DNA from: Nitrospira sp.
GTDB lineage: Bacteria; Nitrospirota; Nitrospiria; Nitrospirales; Nitrospiraceae
Assembly: GCA_024998625.1 (NCBI GenBank)
Contig: JACOEL010000003.1
Coordinates: 248,001 to 312,000, forward strand
Length of the DNA: 64,000 nt
Direction of reading: 5' to 3'
This document shows, in pieces, positions 42,303-51,662 of the stretch (its first letter is position 1; every line of letters starts with the position of its first letter). The notes under the pieces are model-generated. The model was given only the letters and a program-made list of their open reading frames with translations, was not told where the DNA came from and searched no databases. The position numbers were made by a program, and so were the translations under genes.

Positions 42303-43520
42303 ATGAGTACATTCGCCTATGTCGGACGGAACCGCCAGGGTGCTGTGAAGAAGGGCGAGCTCACCGCCAAGACCAGAGACGAGGCGGTCGAGCAGCTTCG
42401 CAAGCAGCAGGTCGTCGTGACCAGCCTGGAAGAAAAGTCCGGCATGGGCGGAAAGTTCAAGGTGAGTCTGGGAAGCGGCCTCACCGACAAGGATCTGGTG
42501 GTTTTCACCCGCCAGTTCGGCACGATGATCAATGCCGGGTTGCCCTTGATCCAATGCCTCGACATTCTCTCCACCCAGTCGGAAAATAAAGTCTTGCGCG
42601 AAACGGTCGGCGACGTGAAGAACAGTGTGGAAGCCGGCTCGACGTTCTCCGATGCGTTGAAGCGACACCCCAAAGTGTTCGACGACCTCTATGTAAATAT
42701 GATCCATGCCGGTGAGGTCGGCGGTCTGCTCGATACGATTCTGACCCGTCTGGCCAAGCACATCGAAAAGGCGATGAAGCTGAAAGGCCAGATCAAGTCG
42801 GCCATGGTCTATCCCACCGCCATCGTCGGGGTGGCCGTCGTCATCATCAGTGTCTTGATGGTGTGGGTCATTCCTGTGTTCGCGCAGATGTTTACGGAAA
42901 TGTCGGGCGGCAAGGTCGGCTTGCCCGGTCCGACCCAGATCGTGATCAATGTCAGTAACTTTTTCCAGAGCTATTGGTACGCCATGGGCGGGGCCATGGT
43001 CGCGACGGTCATCGCCATCAAGCGCTACTATGCCACCGTGAACGGACGTGTAGTGATCGACCGGCTGTTGCTCAAGGTTCCGATCGTTGGAGATCTGATC
43101 CGAAAGGCCTCCGTAGCGAAGTTCACGCGCACGTTGGGCACGCTCATTACCAGCGGTGTGCCCTTGCTCGAGGGATTGAGCATCTGCGCGAAGACGTCCG
43201 GCAACAAGGTCATCGAAGAAGCATTGATGAATGCGCGGGTCAGCATCAGCGGCGGGAAAACGATTTCCGAGCCGCTGGCTAAGTGTAACGTGTTTCCCAA
43301 GATGGTGACGCACATGATCGCCGTCGGCGAATCGACCGGCGCGCTCGATGCCATGCTGGGCAAGATCGCCGATTTTTATGAGGACGAAGTCGATCAGGCG
43401 GTCGAGACACTCACCTCGTTGCTCGAACCGATCATGATGGTTGTGTTGGGTACCATCATCGGGTTTATCGTCATCGCCATGTATCTGCCGATCTTCACGA
43501 TGGCGCAGGCTATTCAATAG
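42303..43520 (+). CDS. pilC: Type IV pilus / type II secretion inner-membrane platform protein PilC (GspF family)
   Basis: The inner-membrane platform that couples the PilB/PilT motor to pilus assembly. The 405-aa protein has the paired GspF domains at about 70-195 and 272-395, three strong membrane helices (about 170-195, 222-245, 375-400), and the start STFAYVGRNRQGAVKKGEL. Family motifs such as RQFGTMINAGLPL, FDDLYVNMIHAGEVGG and a second-copy TRTLGTLITSGVPLLEGL are present. ATG 42303 fits the conserved N terminus; AAGGAG lies somewhat far upstream. pilB and pilT are not in the window; pilS and pilR follow. Confidence 0.95.
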   Translation: MSTFAYVGRNRQGAVKKGELTAKTRDEAVEQLRKQQVVVTSLEEKSGMGGKFKVSLGSGLTDKDLVVFTRQFGTMINAGLPLIQCLDILSTQSENKVLRETVGDVKNSVEAGSTFSDALKRHPKVFDDLYVNMIHAGEVGGLLDTILTRLAKHIEKAMKLKGQIKSAMVYPTAIVGVAVVIISVLMVWVIPVFAQMFTEMSGGKVGLPGPTQIVINVSNFFQSYWYAMGGAMVATVIAIKRYYATVNGRVVIDRLLLKVPIVGDLIRKASVAKFTRTLGTLITSGVPLLEGLSICAKTSGNKVIEEALMNARVSISGGKTISEPLAKCNVFPKMVTHMIAVGESTGALDAMLGKIADFYEDEVDQAVETLTSLLEPIMMVVLGTIIGFIVIAMYLPIFTMAQAIQ

Positions 43521-43728
43521 CGACGCGGCTCGGTCGCATCCATTCTCCGACGCATGGTCCGAGGGTCCACACGGGCCATGCGTCGCACATCCATCAGAGC
43601 AACGCGCCCCCCCCATGCTGTCCCCGACCCTTCCAGTTCGAACCACCGGTGTTGAGCCGTCCTTCAACTCGAACCCCCAGGCATCGCCACCGACTGATCT
43701 GTGCCGGACGTCGCCGGGCGAGCGCTCG

Positions 43729-45423
43729 ATGCCTGAGCTGAAGACCAGACTCCATTGGCTTATGGGACTCCGCGTATTGATCGTGACGCTGATGCTCGGG
43801 CTGTCCCTGGCGTTTCAGTCCACCCGTGGCGAATCGGCCCCTACCTTTACAGCATTAATCGTCTTCACCTACACCATTACCATCATCTACGCGATGGTGC
43901 TGAGGAGGCTCACGTCTCCTGTTGCTCATACTGCCTTCACCTGGGTGCAGGTCGGAGTCGATATCGTACTCGAAACCGTCCTCATTGTGAGAACCGGCGG
44001 TGTCGAGAGTCCGTTTGCGGTGCTGTACGTCATCACCGTGACGGTTGCCAGCCTGGTTCCGCACCGGCGTGTCGGCATTGTCACGGGAGCCGGCTGTACC
44101 CTCCTGTTCGGTGGCATCACGGTCGTTCAATATTTCGGATTCCTGAATGCCGCCGGGTGGCTGCCTCCCAGCAAGTTGGAAGGGCCCGAAGTGCTGCAGA
44201 CATTTGAGGTGTATGGTCTGGCGTTCCTGGTCGTTGGGTTCTTAAGCGGGGCGTTGGCGGACCAACTTCACCATGCCGATCAATCGTTGCGTGAGAAAGA
44301 GCAAGGTCTCACGCGGCTACAGGTGTTTCATGAGAGTATCGTGCGAAGTATCAGCAGCGGGGTGTTCACTACCGACGAGGAGGGGCGGATCACCTCCTTC
44401 AACCCCGCGGCGCATGAAGTCACCGGTTATGCCTTTGCTGACGTGCAAGGACGCCTCTGGCGGGATGTCTTCAATTGGCACCCCGGTACCCGCTCCGAGG
44501 AAGCGGCGCTGACGTCCCTCTCTCCCTTGCGGTTTGAAGTGGAATGTGCGCATGCGGACGGCAGCCGACTGGTGCTCGGAATGACGGTGTCTCCACTACA
44601 TGAACAGGGCACGCAGCGCGGCCTGGTGTGTGTGTTCAAGGATCTGACGCAAATTCGATATTTGGAAGAGGAAATGCGTCGGCGGGAATGGCTGGCCAAC
44701 CTGGGTGAAATGTCGGCGGGAATGGCGCATGAAATCCGCAATCCGCTCGGTGCCCTGGCGGGGGCGATGCAGATGTTGCGGCAGGATGTCGGGTCTGACG
44801 AAACCAGTCAGCGTTTAATGGACATCGCCATTCGGGAAGCCAGGCGGCTCGACAATATCATCACTGAGTTTCTGCAATATGCCCGTCCCCCGGCGTTGAA
44901 TTTGGCCGAGCTCGATTTGAACAAAGTCCTTGCCGATACGTTGGATCTGATCCAACATGAAGCGCAGTCTCGGACCGGCATCACCATTACCTCCAGCCTG
45001 GCGCCCAACAAACTTGTGGCACAGGTCGATCAGGATCAGCTGAAGCAGGTCTTCTGGAATTTAGCCACTAACGCGTTCGACGCGATGTCCGGCGGAGGAA
45101 CTTTGACGATCACTACCGGACAGCGGCGGGTCGAGGTCGGTGGCCGGCGATCCGACGTCATCGAAATTGCGTTCCAGGATAACGGGGAAGGCATTCCCAA
45201 ACAGAATTTCGACAAGATCTTTCTGCCGTTTTTTACGACGAAGAAGGAAGGCTCCGGGTTGGGGCTGGCCCAGGTTCACCGCATTGTCGAACTGCACGAG
45301 GGGTGGATCAAGGTCGAGAGCGAGGTCGGGCACGGGGCACGATTCGTCGCGTGCCTTCCGCAGTCCGCAGAGACGGGGGTCCGGTTACGGCATGAAGGAA
45401 GGGAACCGTGGAAAAGATTCTAG
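43729..45423 (+). CDS. pilS: Sensor histidine kinase PilS
   Basis: Membrane sensor kinase paired with the sigma54 activator downstream, as in type IV pilus control. The chosen start gives 564 aa: six hydrophobic segments in the first about 190 residues, a PAS domain (TTDEEGRITSFNPAAHEVTG), the phosphoacceptor H-box MAHEIRNPLGALAGAM, and a HATPase domain with N-box NLATNAFDAM, DNGEGIP and GSGLGLAQVHRIVE. An ATG at 43615 would add 38 Pro/Ser-rich residues; neither start has a good ribosome-binding site. The stop overlaps the pilR start by 16 nt. Confidence 0.92.
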   Translation: MPELKTRLHWLMGLRVLIVTLMLGLSLAFQSTRGESAPTFTALIVFTYTITIIYAMVLRRLTSPVAHTAFTWVQVGVDIVLETVLIVRTGGVESPFAVLYVITVTVASLVPHRRVGIVTGAGCTLLFGGITVVQYFGFLNAAGWLPPSKLEGPEVLQTFEVYGLAFLVVGFLSGALADQLHHADQSLREKEQGLTRLQVFHESIVRSISSGVFTTDEEGRITSFNPAAHEVTGYAFADVQGRLWRDVFNWHPGTRSEEAALTSLSPLRFEVECAHADGSRLVLGMTVSPLHEQGTQRGLVCVFKDLTQIRYLEEEMRRREWLANLGEMSAGMAHEIRNPLGALAGAMQMLRQDVGSDETSQRLMDIAIREARRLDNIITEFLQYARPPALNLAELDLNKVLADTLDLIQHEAQSRTGITITSSLAPNKLVAQVDQDQLKQVFWNLATNAFDAMSGGGTLTITTGQRRVEVGGRRSDVIEIAFQDNGEGIPKQNFDKIFLPFFTTKKEGSGLGLAQVHRIVELHEGWIKVESEVGHGARFVACLPQSAETGVRLRHEGREPWKRF

Positions 45424-46787
45424 TCGTCGATGACGAACAGGGCTTGCGCGATGTGTTGAGCATCATGCTCAAGCGTGCCGGATATGCGGTGACCGTGGCC
45501 GCGGACGGAGACGAGGCGATCGGGCAAGTGCAGAAAGAAATCTTCGATCTCGTCATCACCGACCTCAAGATGCCCAGAGTGGGCGGGCTCGAGGTGCTGA
45601 AGGCCGTCAAGGCTGCCTCTCCCGACACCGTGGTTCTCATGATCACCGCTTTCGCGTCCGCCGACTCAGCGGTGGAGGCAATGAAGCACGGCGCCTATGA
45701 TTATCTCACCAAGCCGTTTCAGGTCGATGAAGTGCAACTAATCATCCGGAATGCGATCGAGCGGCGCCGGTTGTCGACGGAGAACATGCTTCTGAAGCGG
45801 GAACTGGCCAGCCAATCGTCGTTCTCACAGATCATCGGCCAAAGCGAGGCGATGCAGAAGGTCTATGAGGTCATCAAGAAGGTGGCCGATTCGAAAAGCA
45901 ATGTGTTGATCGGCGGGGAAAGCGGGACCGGCAAAGAATTGGTCGCTCGGGCAATCCACTTCAACAGTGCGCGCGCCTCCATGCCGTTTGTGACGGTGAA
46001 CTGCAGCGCGGTGCCGGAAACGCTGCTGGAAAGTGAACTGTTCGGCCACATGAAGGGTTCGTTCACCGGGGCGATCTCCAATAAAGCCGGTCTGTTCGAA
46101 GTGGCGAACGGCGGAACGATCTTTCTCGATGAGATCGGCGATACGACACCGGCCATCCAGGTGAAGCTGTTGCGTGTGATTCAGGAGCGTGAGTTCCGGC
46201 GGGTGGGCGGAACTCAGGATGTGAAGGTGGATGTCCGCATTGTCGCGGCCACGAACCGCGATTTGGAGAAAGCCGTCGCAGAGGGCGCCTTCCGGGAAGA
46301 TCTGTACTATCGGCTGGATGTGATCCCGATCAAGCTTCCCCCGCTACGCATGCGGACCGGCGATATTCCATTGTTAAGCCAACATTTCCTGGAGAAATTT
46401 GCCAAGGAAAGTGGTAAACCAGTGCCGACGATGAGCCAGGAGGCCATGCGCGTGCTGTTGGCGCATGAGTGGCGAGGCAACGTTCGGGAATTGGAGAACG
46501 TCGTCGAACGCGTCGTGGCCTTCACAACGGGATCGTCGGTGACGGATGCGGATATTCGCGGATGGCTCCACAAGCCGGTGAGCAACCAGCAGGCCCTGCC
46601 GTCTGAGTTGCCTGAGGACGGCCTGGACCTGGAAGGGCTCATCAATACGATCGAGAAGGATCTGCTGTTGAAAGCGCTCGAACGGAGTCAGTGGGTCAAG
46701 AAGCGAGCCGCGCGGTTGTTGCGGTTGAATACCCGGTCGTTCCGGTACCGTCTCGAAAAATACGAAATTAAAGGAGGCCGGGATTAG
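45408..46787 (+). CDS. pilR: Sigma54-dependent response regulator PilR (NtrC family)
   Basis: Transcription activator that, when phosphorylated by its kinase, remodels sigma54-RNA polymerase. The 459-aa protein has a receiver domain with D52 in VITDLKMP, an AAA+ domain with Walker A GESGTGKE at 170-177 and the sigma54 loop GSFTGA at 217-222 (Ser replacing the common Ala), then Walker B GGTIFLDEIGD. A Fis-type helix-turn-helix lies near the end (WVKKRAARLLRLNTRSFRYRL). Being directly downstream of pilS and after pilC supports control of pilus genes, although NtrC-like roles cannot be excluded. Confidence 0.93.
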   Translation: MEKILVVDDEQGLRDVLSIMLKRAGYAVTVAADGDEAIGQVQKEIFDLVITDLKMPRVGGLEVLKAVKAASPDTVVLMITAFASADSAVEAMKHGAYDYLTKPFQVDEVQLIIRNAIERRRLSTENMLLKRELASQSSFSQIIGQSEAMQKVYEVIKKVADSKSNVLIGGESGTGKELVARAIHFNSARASMPFVTVNCSAVPETLLESELFGHMKGSFTGAISNKAGLFEVANGGTIFLDEIGDTTPAIQVKLLRVIQEREFRRVGGTQDVKVDVRIVAATNRDLEKAVAEGAFREDLYYRLDVIPIKLPPLRMRTGDIPLLSQHFLEKFAKESGKPVPTMSQEAMRVLLAHEWRGNVRELENVVERVVAFTTGSSVTDADIRGWLHKPVSNQQALPSELPEDGLDLEGLINTIEKDLLLKALERSQWVKKRAARLLRLNTRSFRYRLEKYEIKGGRD

Positions 46788-46807
46788 CGCCGCCCAGTAA
46801 TCTGCGA

Positions 46808-47707
46808 GTGAACTCTACCAGCCTGCGTGTTCTGACCCCTGCGAAAGTGAATTTGATCCTCCGCGTGCTCGAGCGGCGTCCTGACGGCTTTCATGCCATC
46901 TGGTCGTTGATGCACACGGTCGGGCTCGACGATGAGCTGGCTCTTACCATCCGGCCCGACACGACCTCCCGTATCGCCTTGCGCTGCGACCATGTCGCGC
47001 TGGCGGCCGATCAAAGTAATCTTGTCTATCGAGCCGCGCAGCTCGTGTTGGCGCGAAGCGACCGAGCCGTCGACCTGTCGATCACCCTCACGAAACGCAT
47101 TCCGCTGGGGGCCGGCTTGGGGGGCGGCAGCAGTGATGCGGCGGCCACCATCCTCGGTTTGACCCGCCTGTTGGGATCGAACTGGTCCATCGAGCAGATG
47201 GCGGAGTTGGGGCAACAGTTAGGAAGTGACGTGCCGTTCTTTTTTATGGGGCCAGCCGCCTGTGTCACTGGTCGAGGGGAACAGGTGCGACCGATCCAGA
47301 TGACGGGCACTCGCTGGATCGTGCTGGTGAATCCCGGCTTTCCTGTCGAAACAAAGTGGGCTTATCAGCGGCTGTCTGCCACCAGGGCGGGAGTGCGTCC
47401 TCTGTCCCCGGAACTACAGCAACTGGGCAGCCGTACTGTAGTGGATTGGTCCGAGATCATTCCCCTGGTAGAAAATGATTTTGAGGCGCCAGTCTTTGCG
47501 CAACACCCGGTGCTGGTCCAGATCAAACACCAATTGCTGAGTCAGGGAGCTGAAGCGGCCCTGTTGTCCGGGAGCGGTGCCACCATGTTCGGGATATTTC
47601 CCGGGCAGGCCGATGCGGAGCGGGCCGCCGCTCTCTTTGCCAGTGACCCGAAGATGAAGGCCTACGCCGTACCCGCGGTGGGAACTCCGGTCACGAGCGC
47701 AGTCTGA
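46808..47707 (+). CDS. ispE: 4-diphosphocytidyl-2-C-methyl-D-erythritol kinase
   Basis: GHMP kinase of the MEP isoprenoid pathway, phosphorylating CDP-methylerythritol with ATP. The 299-aa product (GTG start) has TPAKVNLILRVLERRPDGFHAI at its N terminus (about 11-32), the ATP loop PLGAGLGGGSSDAAA and the C-terminal ALLSGSGATMFGIF glycine motif. It begins 20 nt after pilR. The ispE-prs-rplY-pth order that follows is widely conserved. Confidence 0.96.
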   Translation: MNSTSLRVLTPAKVNLILRVLERRPDGFHAIWSLMHTVGLDDELALTIRPDTTSRIALRCDHVALAADQSNLVYRAAQLVLARSDRAVDLSITLTKRIPLGAGLGGGSSDAAATILGLTRLLGSNWSIEQMAELGQQLGSDVPFFFMGPAACVTGRGEQVRPIQMTGTRWIVLVNPGFPVETKWAYQRLSATRAGVRPLSPELQQLGSRTVVDWSEIIPLVENDFEAPVFAQHPVLVQIKHQLLSQGAEAALLSGSGATMFGIFPGQADAERAAALFASDPKMKAYAVPAVGTPVTSAV

Positions 47708-48008
47708 GCCCGAAGACTATAGTCCTCAGGGGCAGAAGGGCTAGAGGGAGCAAGACCACGCTCTATCCAAAGGTGGCTGAGCGCCCCACCCGCATCGCAC
47801 GGTGGACGCCTCGCCTGCCTCAGATTGGTTGACAACTTCCCGATGTTTTCGCTATTGTGCTGTGCTTCGGTAGGCGTCCTCTTGTCCTGACAAGTGCGCG
47901 AGGTCAGCGGGACTCACAGCGGGTCCTGTCCGTGCCCACCGTTTTTGACGAACTCGACAAGCACCGTTACAGCATAGGCATCGCCTCGTACGGCATCGAA
48001 GGGGTCGG
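47708..48008. other. Gap of 301 nt before prs
   Basis: It contains a near-palindrome just after the ispE stop (AAGACTATAGTCCT region, possibly a weak terminator), the prs promoter at 47829-47858 and about 145 nt of GC-rich leader with several possible small hairpins. Many genomes keep a tRNA between ispE and prs, but I cannot fold a tRNA here and see no T-loop sequence. No coding frame stands out. Confidence 0.5.
47829..47858 (+). promoter_or_regulatory. Promoter of the prs-rplY-pth operon
   Basis: TTGACA (47829-47834) and TATTGT (47853-47858) are 18 nt apart. Transcription from about 47865 would give a long leader of about 144 nt before the prs ATG. Confidence 0.55.
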
Positions 48009-48950
48009 ATGAACAGGGAACTCAAGCTCTTTTCGGGCAGCGCCAATCCTGCGCTTGCGCGGGCGATTTGCTCGTATCTCGACCTGCCTCTCGGCGCGGC
48101 GACGGTATCCTCCTTCAGCGACGGGGAAATCCGGATCCGCGTGGAAGAGAACGTGCGCGGCGCCGATGTGTTCGTTACCCAGTCCTGCTGCTCCCCGGTC
48201 AACGATTCGATCATGGAAATGCTCATCATGATCGATGCCCTGAAACGCTCGTCGGCCAACCGCATTACGGCGGTGATTCCCTATTTCGGCTATGCCCGGC
48301 AGGACCGCAAGGATCAGCCGCGTGTGCCGATCTCAGCGAAACTGGTCGCCGACATCATTACCACGGCCGGCGCGGACCGTGTGCTCACCATGGATCTCCA
48401 TGCGAGTCAGATCCAGGGGTTTTTCAATATTCCAGTCGATAACCTCTACGCTCTGCCGGTGTTGATGGAATACATCACGAAACGGAAGGTGTCGGATCTG
48501 GTGGTTGTGTCGCCGGATGCCGGCGGCGTGGAGCGCGCCAGAGCCTTCGCGAAGCGCCTGCAGGCCAATCTGGCCATTATCGACAAGCGGCGCGAGGGGC
48601 CCAACCAGGCGCAGGTCATGAATATCATTGGTGACGTGCAGGGCAAGAGCGCTCTGCTCCTCGACGATATGATCGATACTGCGGGAACGATCGTCCAGGG
48701 CGCTCAGGCCTGCCTGGATAAAGGCGCGCGTGAGGTCTGGGCCGGTTGTTCGCATGGCGTGTTATCGGGGCCTGCATTGGAGCGGCTCCAACAATCCGGC
48801 TTGACCGAAGTACTGGTGACCGATTCGATTCCCCTACGGGGCAAAGAACAGAAGTGTCCGAAACTCAAGGTGTTGTCGGTGGCGCCTCTTTTCGGGGAAG
48901 CCATCCGGCGTATCCATGAAGATGAATCAGTAAGTTCGTTATTCGTGTAG
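48009..48950 (+). CDS. prs: Ribose-phosphate pyrophosphokinase
   Basis: Makes PRPP from ribose 5-phosphate and ATP for nucleotide, His and Trp synthesis. The 313-aa class I enzyme has KLFSGSANPALA at its start, FSDGEIRIRVEENVRG, the catalytic loop PYFGYARQDRKDQPRVPISAKL, the metal site DLHASQIQGFF and the PRPP loop LLDDMIDTAGTI. Length and all motifs are normal. The ATG is preceded by GAAGGGGTCGG. rplY follows after 37 nt. Confidence 0.98.
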   Translation: MNRELKLFSGSANPALARAICSYLDLPLGAATVSSFSDGEIRIRVEENVRGADVFVTQSCCSPVNDSIMEMLIMIDALKRSSANRITAVIPYFGYARQDRKDQPRVPISAKLVADIITTAGADRVLTMDLHASQIQGFFNIPVDNLYALPVLMEYITKRKVSDLVVVSPDAGGVERARAFAKRLQANLAIIDKRREGPNQAQVMNIIGDVQGKSALLLDDMIDTAGTIVQGAQACLDKGAREVWAGCSHGVLSGPALERLQQSGLTEVLVTDSIPLRGKEQKCPKLKVLSVAPLFGEAIRRIHEDESVSSLFV

Positions 48951-48987
48951 GCCGTCCGCGTCGAGCGACTGGTCGAGGAGGAGTATC

Positions 48988-49755
48988 ATGAAATTCGATT
49001 TAACCGTTGAGAGCAGAGAGGGTGGGGGCAAGGGGCCCGCGCGTCAACTTCGTCGTGCCGGTCGTGTTCCGGCCGTGCTGTATGGGCAGGGGGAATGTTT
49101 GCTGCTCTCGGTGAAGCCTGACGAGTTGGTAAAGATTCTGCGGTCTCAGGCCGGATCCACCGCGCTTATTTCTCTTATCATCAACGGCGCGAAGACCAAG
49201 GCCAAGCGCACGGCGTTGCTACGGGATTTTCAGGTTGATCCGATCACAGGAAGCGTGCTCCACGCGGACTTTTTCGAAGTGGCGATGGATAAACCGATCC
49301 GCGTCAAGGTGCCCGTGCATTTGACCGGGGGCCAGCCGATCGGTTTGAAAGAAGGTGGAGTGTTGCATCATGTGTTGCGCCAGCTGCACATTGAATGTCT
49401 CCCGTCTGTCCTGCCCGATTTCATCGAGGTCGACGCATCGCAGCTCCAAATCAATCAGGGCATCCATCTGAAAGATATTCCGAAGACCGAGGGGTTGCGG
49501 TTTTTGGACGACCTTGAGCACATGGTCGTGAGTGTGGCTGCGCCGATGACCGATGCCAAGCTCGAAGCATTGCTCACCGCCGGGGCGCCTGGCGCTGAAG
49601 GTGCCAAGGAGCCCGAAGTGGCGGCGAAGGGCAAGGCAGCCGCTGAAGGTGCGGCGGGAGCGGAAGCCGGGAAGGCGGGAGATGCAAAGGCTGGGGCTGC
49701 CGCGCCCAAGGCCGGAGCAGCGCCCGCGAAGAAGGAAGCGGAAAAGAAGAAGTAA
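48988..49755 (+). CDS. rplY: 50S ribosomal protein L25/general stress protein Ctc
   Basis: Binds 5S rRNA in the large subunit. The 255-aa protein is of the long Ctc/TL5 type: an N-terminal L25 domain (about 1-92, with GKGPARQLRRAGRVPAVLYG), a C-terminal TL5 beta domain (about 98-185) and a low-complexity tail of Ala, Lys, Gly and Glu (about 195-255). The tail is probably disordered. GGAGGAG precedes the ATG at good spacing. It lies between prs and pth as in many bacteria. Confidence 0.97.
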   Translation: MKFDLTVESREGGGKGPARQLRRAGRVPAVLYGQGECLLLSVKPDELVKILRSQAGSTALISLIINGAKTKAKRTALLRDFQVDPITGSVLHADFFEVAMDKPIRVKVPVHLTGGQPIGLKEGGVLHHVLRQLHIECLPSVLPDFIEVDASQLQINQGIHLKDIPKTEGLRFLDDLEHMVVSVAAPMTDAKLEALLTAGAPGAEGAKEPEVAAKGKAAAEGAAGAEAGKAGDAKAGAAAPKAGAAPAKKEAEKKK

Positions 49756-49760
49756 TTGCG

Positions 49761-50351
49761 TTGCGCCTGCTCGTTGGATTGGGCAATCCCGGAGCCGACT
49801 ATGCCGACACACGGCATAATATCGGTTGTTGGGTGATCGAACGGGCCGCAGCGCGGTGGTCGATACGTCTCACCAAGAAAGGCGCGGCCCAGCGAGGCTC
49901 GGGTCGCGCCGGTTCCAAGCAAGTCGAACTCGCCAGTACCCTCGACTGGATGAATCTCAGCGGTCCTCCCCTCAAAGGTCTCCTCCGCGAGCTTGGCCTG
50001 ACTCCTGAGGCCCTAGTGGTTGTGCATGACGACTTGGATTTGGAACCGGGTCGTTTGCGGATCAGGCAGGATGGCGGAAGCGGAGGCCACAACGGCATCA
50101 AATCTGTCATCGAGGCCTTGGGAACGCCGCAGTTCGTGCGGCTGAAGATCGGCGTCGGTCGCCCGGCGCCGCGGCAAGACTCCGCAGACTATGTGTTGGC
50201 GCGCGTCTCGCCTGACGAGCGGGCGATCTATGTCCCCTGCCTCGAACGAGCCGTCGATGCCCTCGAATTGCTCCTCAACCGCGATGTCTCCACGGCGATG
50301 AATCAATTTAACGTGCGGGAAAAAGCCGAAGGTGGGGAGCGGGCGAGTTAG
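49761..50351 (+). CDS. pth: Peptidyl-tRNA hydrolase
   Basis: Releases tRNA from stalled peptidyl-tRNA. The 196-aa enzyme uses a TTG start only 5 nt after rplY, the only start that keeps the conserved beginning RLLVGLGNPGADYADTRHNIG with Asn and the catalytic His. Further motifs are LNLSG-like WMNLSGPPLK, VVHDDLDLEPGRLRIRQDGGSGGHNG (about 93-118) and RLKIGVGRP. The frame ends in a normal C terminus. It probably ends the prs transcript. Confidence 0.95.
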   Translation: MRLLVGLGNPGADYADTRHNIGCWVIERAAARWSIRLTKKGAAQRGSGRAGSKQVELASTLDWMNLSGPPLKGLLRELGLTPEALVVVHDDLDLEPGRLRIRQDGGSGGHNGIKSVIEALGTPQFVRLKIGVGRPAPRQDSADYVLARVSPDERAIYVPCLERAVDALELLLNRDVSTAMNQFNVREKAEGGERAS

Positions 50352-50422
50352 CCCCGGTACCTGCGTCGGGCTCATGCCTAACTTGGCCGGCCATCTCGCC
50401 GTCTCCCGTTCCATTTGAGAAA

Positions 50423-50863
50423 CTACTGCTCTGGTGTGCTTGATCCAGGCCCGCCCGTTGCCCTAGTGTGCCCTGTCCGAACCCCTCGGACGATTCCCTT
50501 GTCATCGAAGGTAATCGCCAGCTGATTTACTTCGGATGTGGCGTTGCCTGCGAACAAGCCCACTATCGGAATGAATGTGACCGGAGCTATCTCCGTGCTG
50601 ACGTGGACATAGGTCCAAATCTCTGAGAATGCGCCTGGGGGCGTTGTCGGATGGCCTGGCAACTGCGGTACCGTTCCGGTGTAACGCGATGTACCATTAG
50701 GATGTCCAAACAATCGCCGCACGTCATCCTTAGTTGACTCACCGATTTTGATCTGGGAGGTTAAATCCTCACGCCGAATTTCAGGATTGCCACTGCTAGC
50801 ACAACCCAAAATAAGCGCGCATGAGCTCAGCAGTGCAGAACCTAGTATGAATTGAATCCGCAT
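50423..50863 (-). CDS. Lipoprotein with a SmpA/BamE-like domain
   Basis: A 146-aa exported protein with a lipoprotein signal (MRIQFILGSALLSSCALILGCAS, lipobox LGC at about 19-21 of the mature start) and a small domain. That domain contains IKIGESTKDDVRRLFGHPNG, the helix-turn pattern seen in SmpA/BamE and related outer-membrane lipoproteins. The C-terminal half has a long beta stretch (VTFIPIVGLFAG...NQLAITFDDKGIV). A second ATG 21 nt upstream is possible, but AGAGGC lies just before the chosen one. A role in envelope assembly is plausible, not proven. Confidence 0.75.
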   Translation of the reverse strand: MRIQFILGSALLSSCALILGCASSGNPEIRREDLTSQIKIGESTKDDVRRLFGHPNGTSRYTGTVPQLPGHPTTPPGAFSEIWTYVHVSTEIAPVTFIPIVGLFAGNATSEVNQLAITFDDKGIVRGVRTGHTRATGGPGSSTPEQ

Positions 50864-51078
50864 GCCTGCCTCTCTGAAAGACAAAGTATGCGAAGCATAG
50901 CCCGATGTTTTCAGGCATTCAAAACTCTTCAGCAGAACTCGGAAATATATTTGAATATGGCGAAGGGTTGAGCAGCGAGATTGGGGCGCGCATCATCGCA
51001 GGGCATGAGGCGCAACTTGCTGTAAGTTGTGCCCATTGCGGTCGGCAAGTGAAAGCCCGATCAGCAGAATCAACGTAC

Positions 51079-51106
51079 GGTGGCCCCTGGGCCGACAGGG
51101 GCCACC
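51079..51106 (-). terminator. Terminator-like hairpin after the 169-aa exported protein gene
   Basis: GGTGGCCCCTG (51079-51089) and CAGGGGCCACC (51096-51106) form a perfect 11-bp stem with a 6-nt loop, 47 nt beyond the stop of the minus-strand gene. It is very stable but lacks a T run on either strand. Confidence 0.5.
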
Positions 51107-51152
51107 ATTCCTTCCGAAAATGAGATGCACGTTTTCCTCGCAGTCGGCTCTG

Positions 51153-51662
51153 TTACGAAGCACCTGGGTCCCACACATCATTGTTCCAGTAATCGCAGCC
51201 GCCCGAGGCGCAGAACGGTCCCCCTTCATAGGGCGTGTTCATCGAAAAGTCGGGGACGCTGATGGGACGTTCGGTGTCGATCCCCAGCTCGATGGGTGCG
51301 CTCAACGCAGTTGAATCGTTCGATCCTGTGGGTCTGGCGCTCACGACGAAATTATAGATTTCGTCTGCCGCCACATCATTGATGCCATGTCGCCGATCCA
51401 GCAACATCTTGAGAAGGCGATCGGTTTCTCTCTTCACGACATGGCGGTCTCCTCGGTCCAGCCCGGCCTTAATACGGTCGATTTTCTGGAAGTAGGGGGC
51501 GAAATCCGAGGTGGGGTAGGTCGCTTTCTCGAACGCGACCATGTTCCAAACATCATCGATCCACGTCTCGTTCGCGAGTGCCGTGCTGCCGCACAAGAGT
51601 ACGAGGACGCAGCTTGCCGGTAGGATCACTCGCATACCGTATTGAAGGTTGTTCCAATTCAT
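51153..51662 (-). CDS. Exported protein of unknown function (169 aa)
   Basis: The start is clear: AGGAG lies 7 nt before the ATG. The product has a signal peptide (hydrophobic core about 11-27) with probable cleavage after TALA, then a helical stretch (about 35-110) with FEKATYPTSDFAPYFQKIDRI and HVVKRETDRLLKMLLDRRHGI. It ends in a Gly/Asn/Asp-rich tail that contains two cysteines (GPFCASGGCDYW) and could form a disulphide. I do not recognise a family; location is probably periplasmic. It is divergent from the dioxygenase gene. Confidence 0.75.
   Translation of the reverse strand: MNWNNLQYGMRVILPASCVLVLLCGSTALANETWIDDVWNMVAFEKATYPTSDFAPYFQKIDRIKAGLDRGDRHVVKRETDRLLKMLLDRRHGINDVAADEIYNFVVSARPTGSNDSTALSAPIELGIDTERPISVPDFSMNTPYEGGPFCASGGCDYWNNDVWDPGAS

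Noticed and set aside
42258..43667. Minus-strand frame across pilC
   Set aside because: Antisense shadow of pilC, rich in His, Asp and Gly; only its far end (42123-42257) outside pilC merited mention.
47708..48008. tRNA gene between ispE and prs
   Set aside because: The position often holds tRNA-Gln, but no cloverleaf or T-loop sequence could be found.
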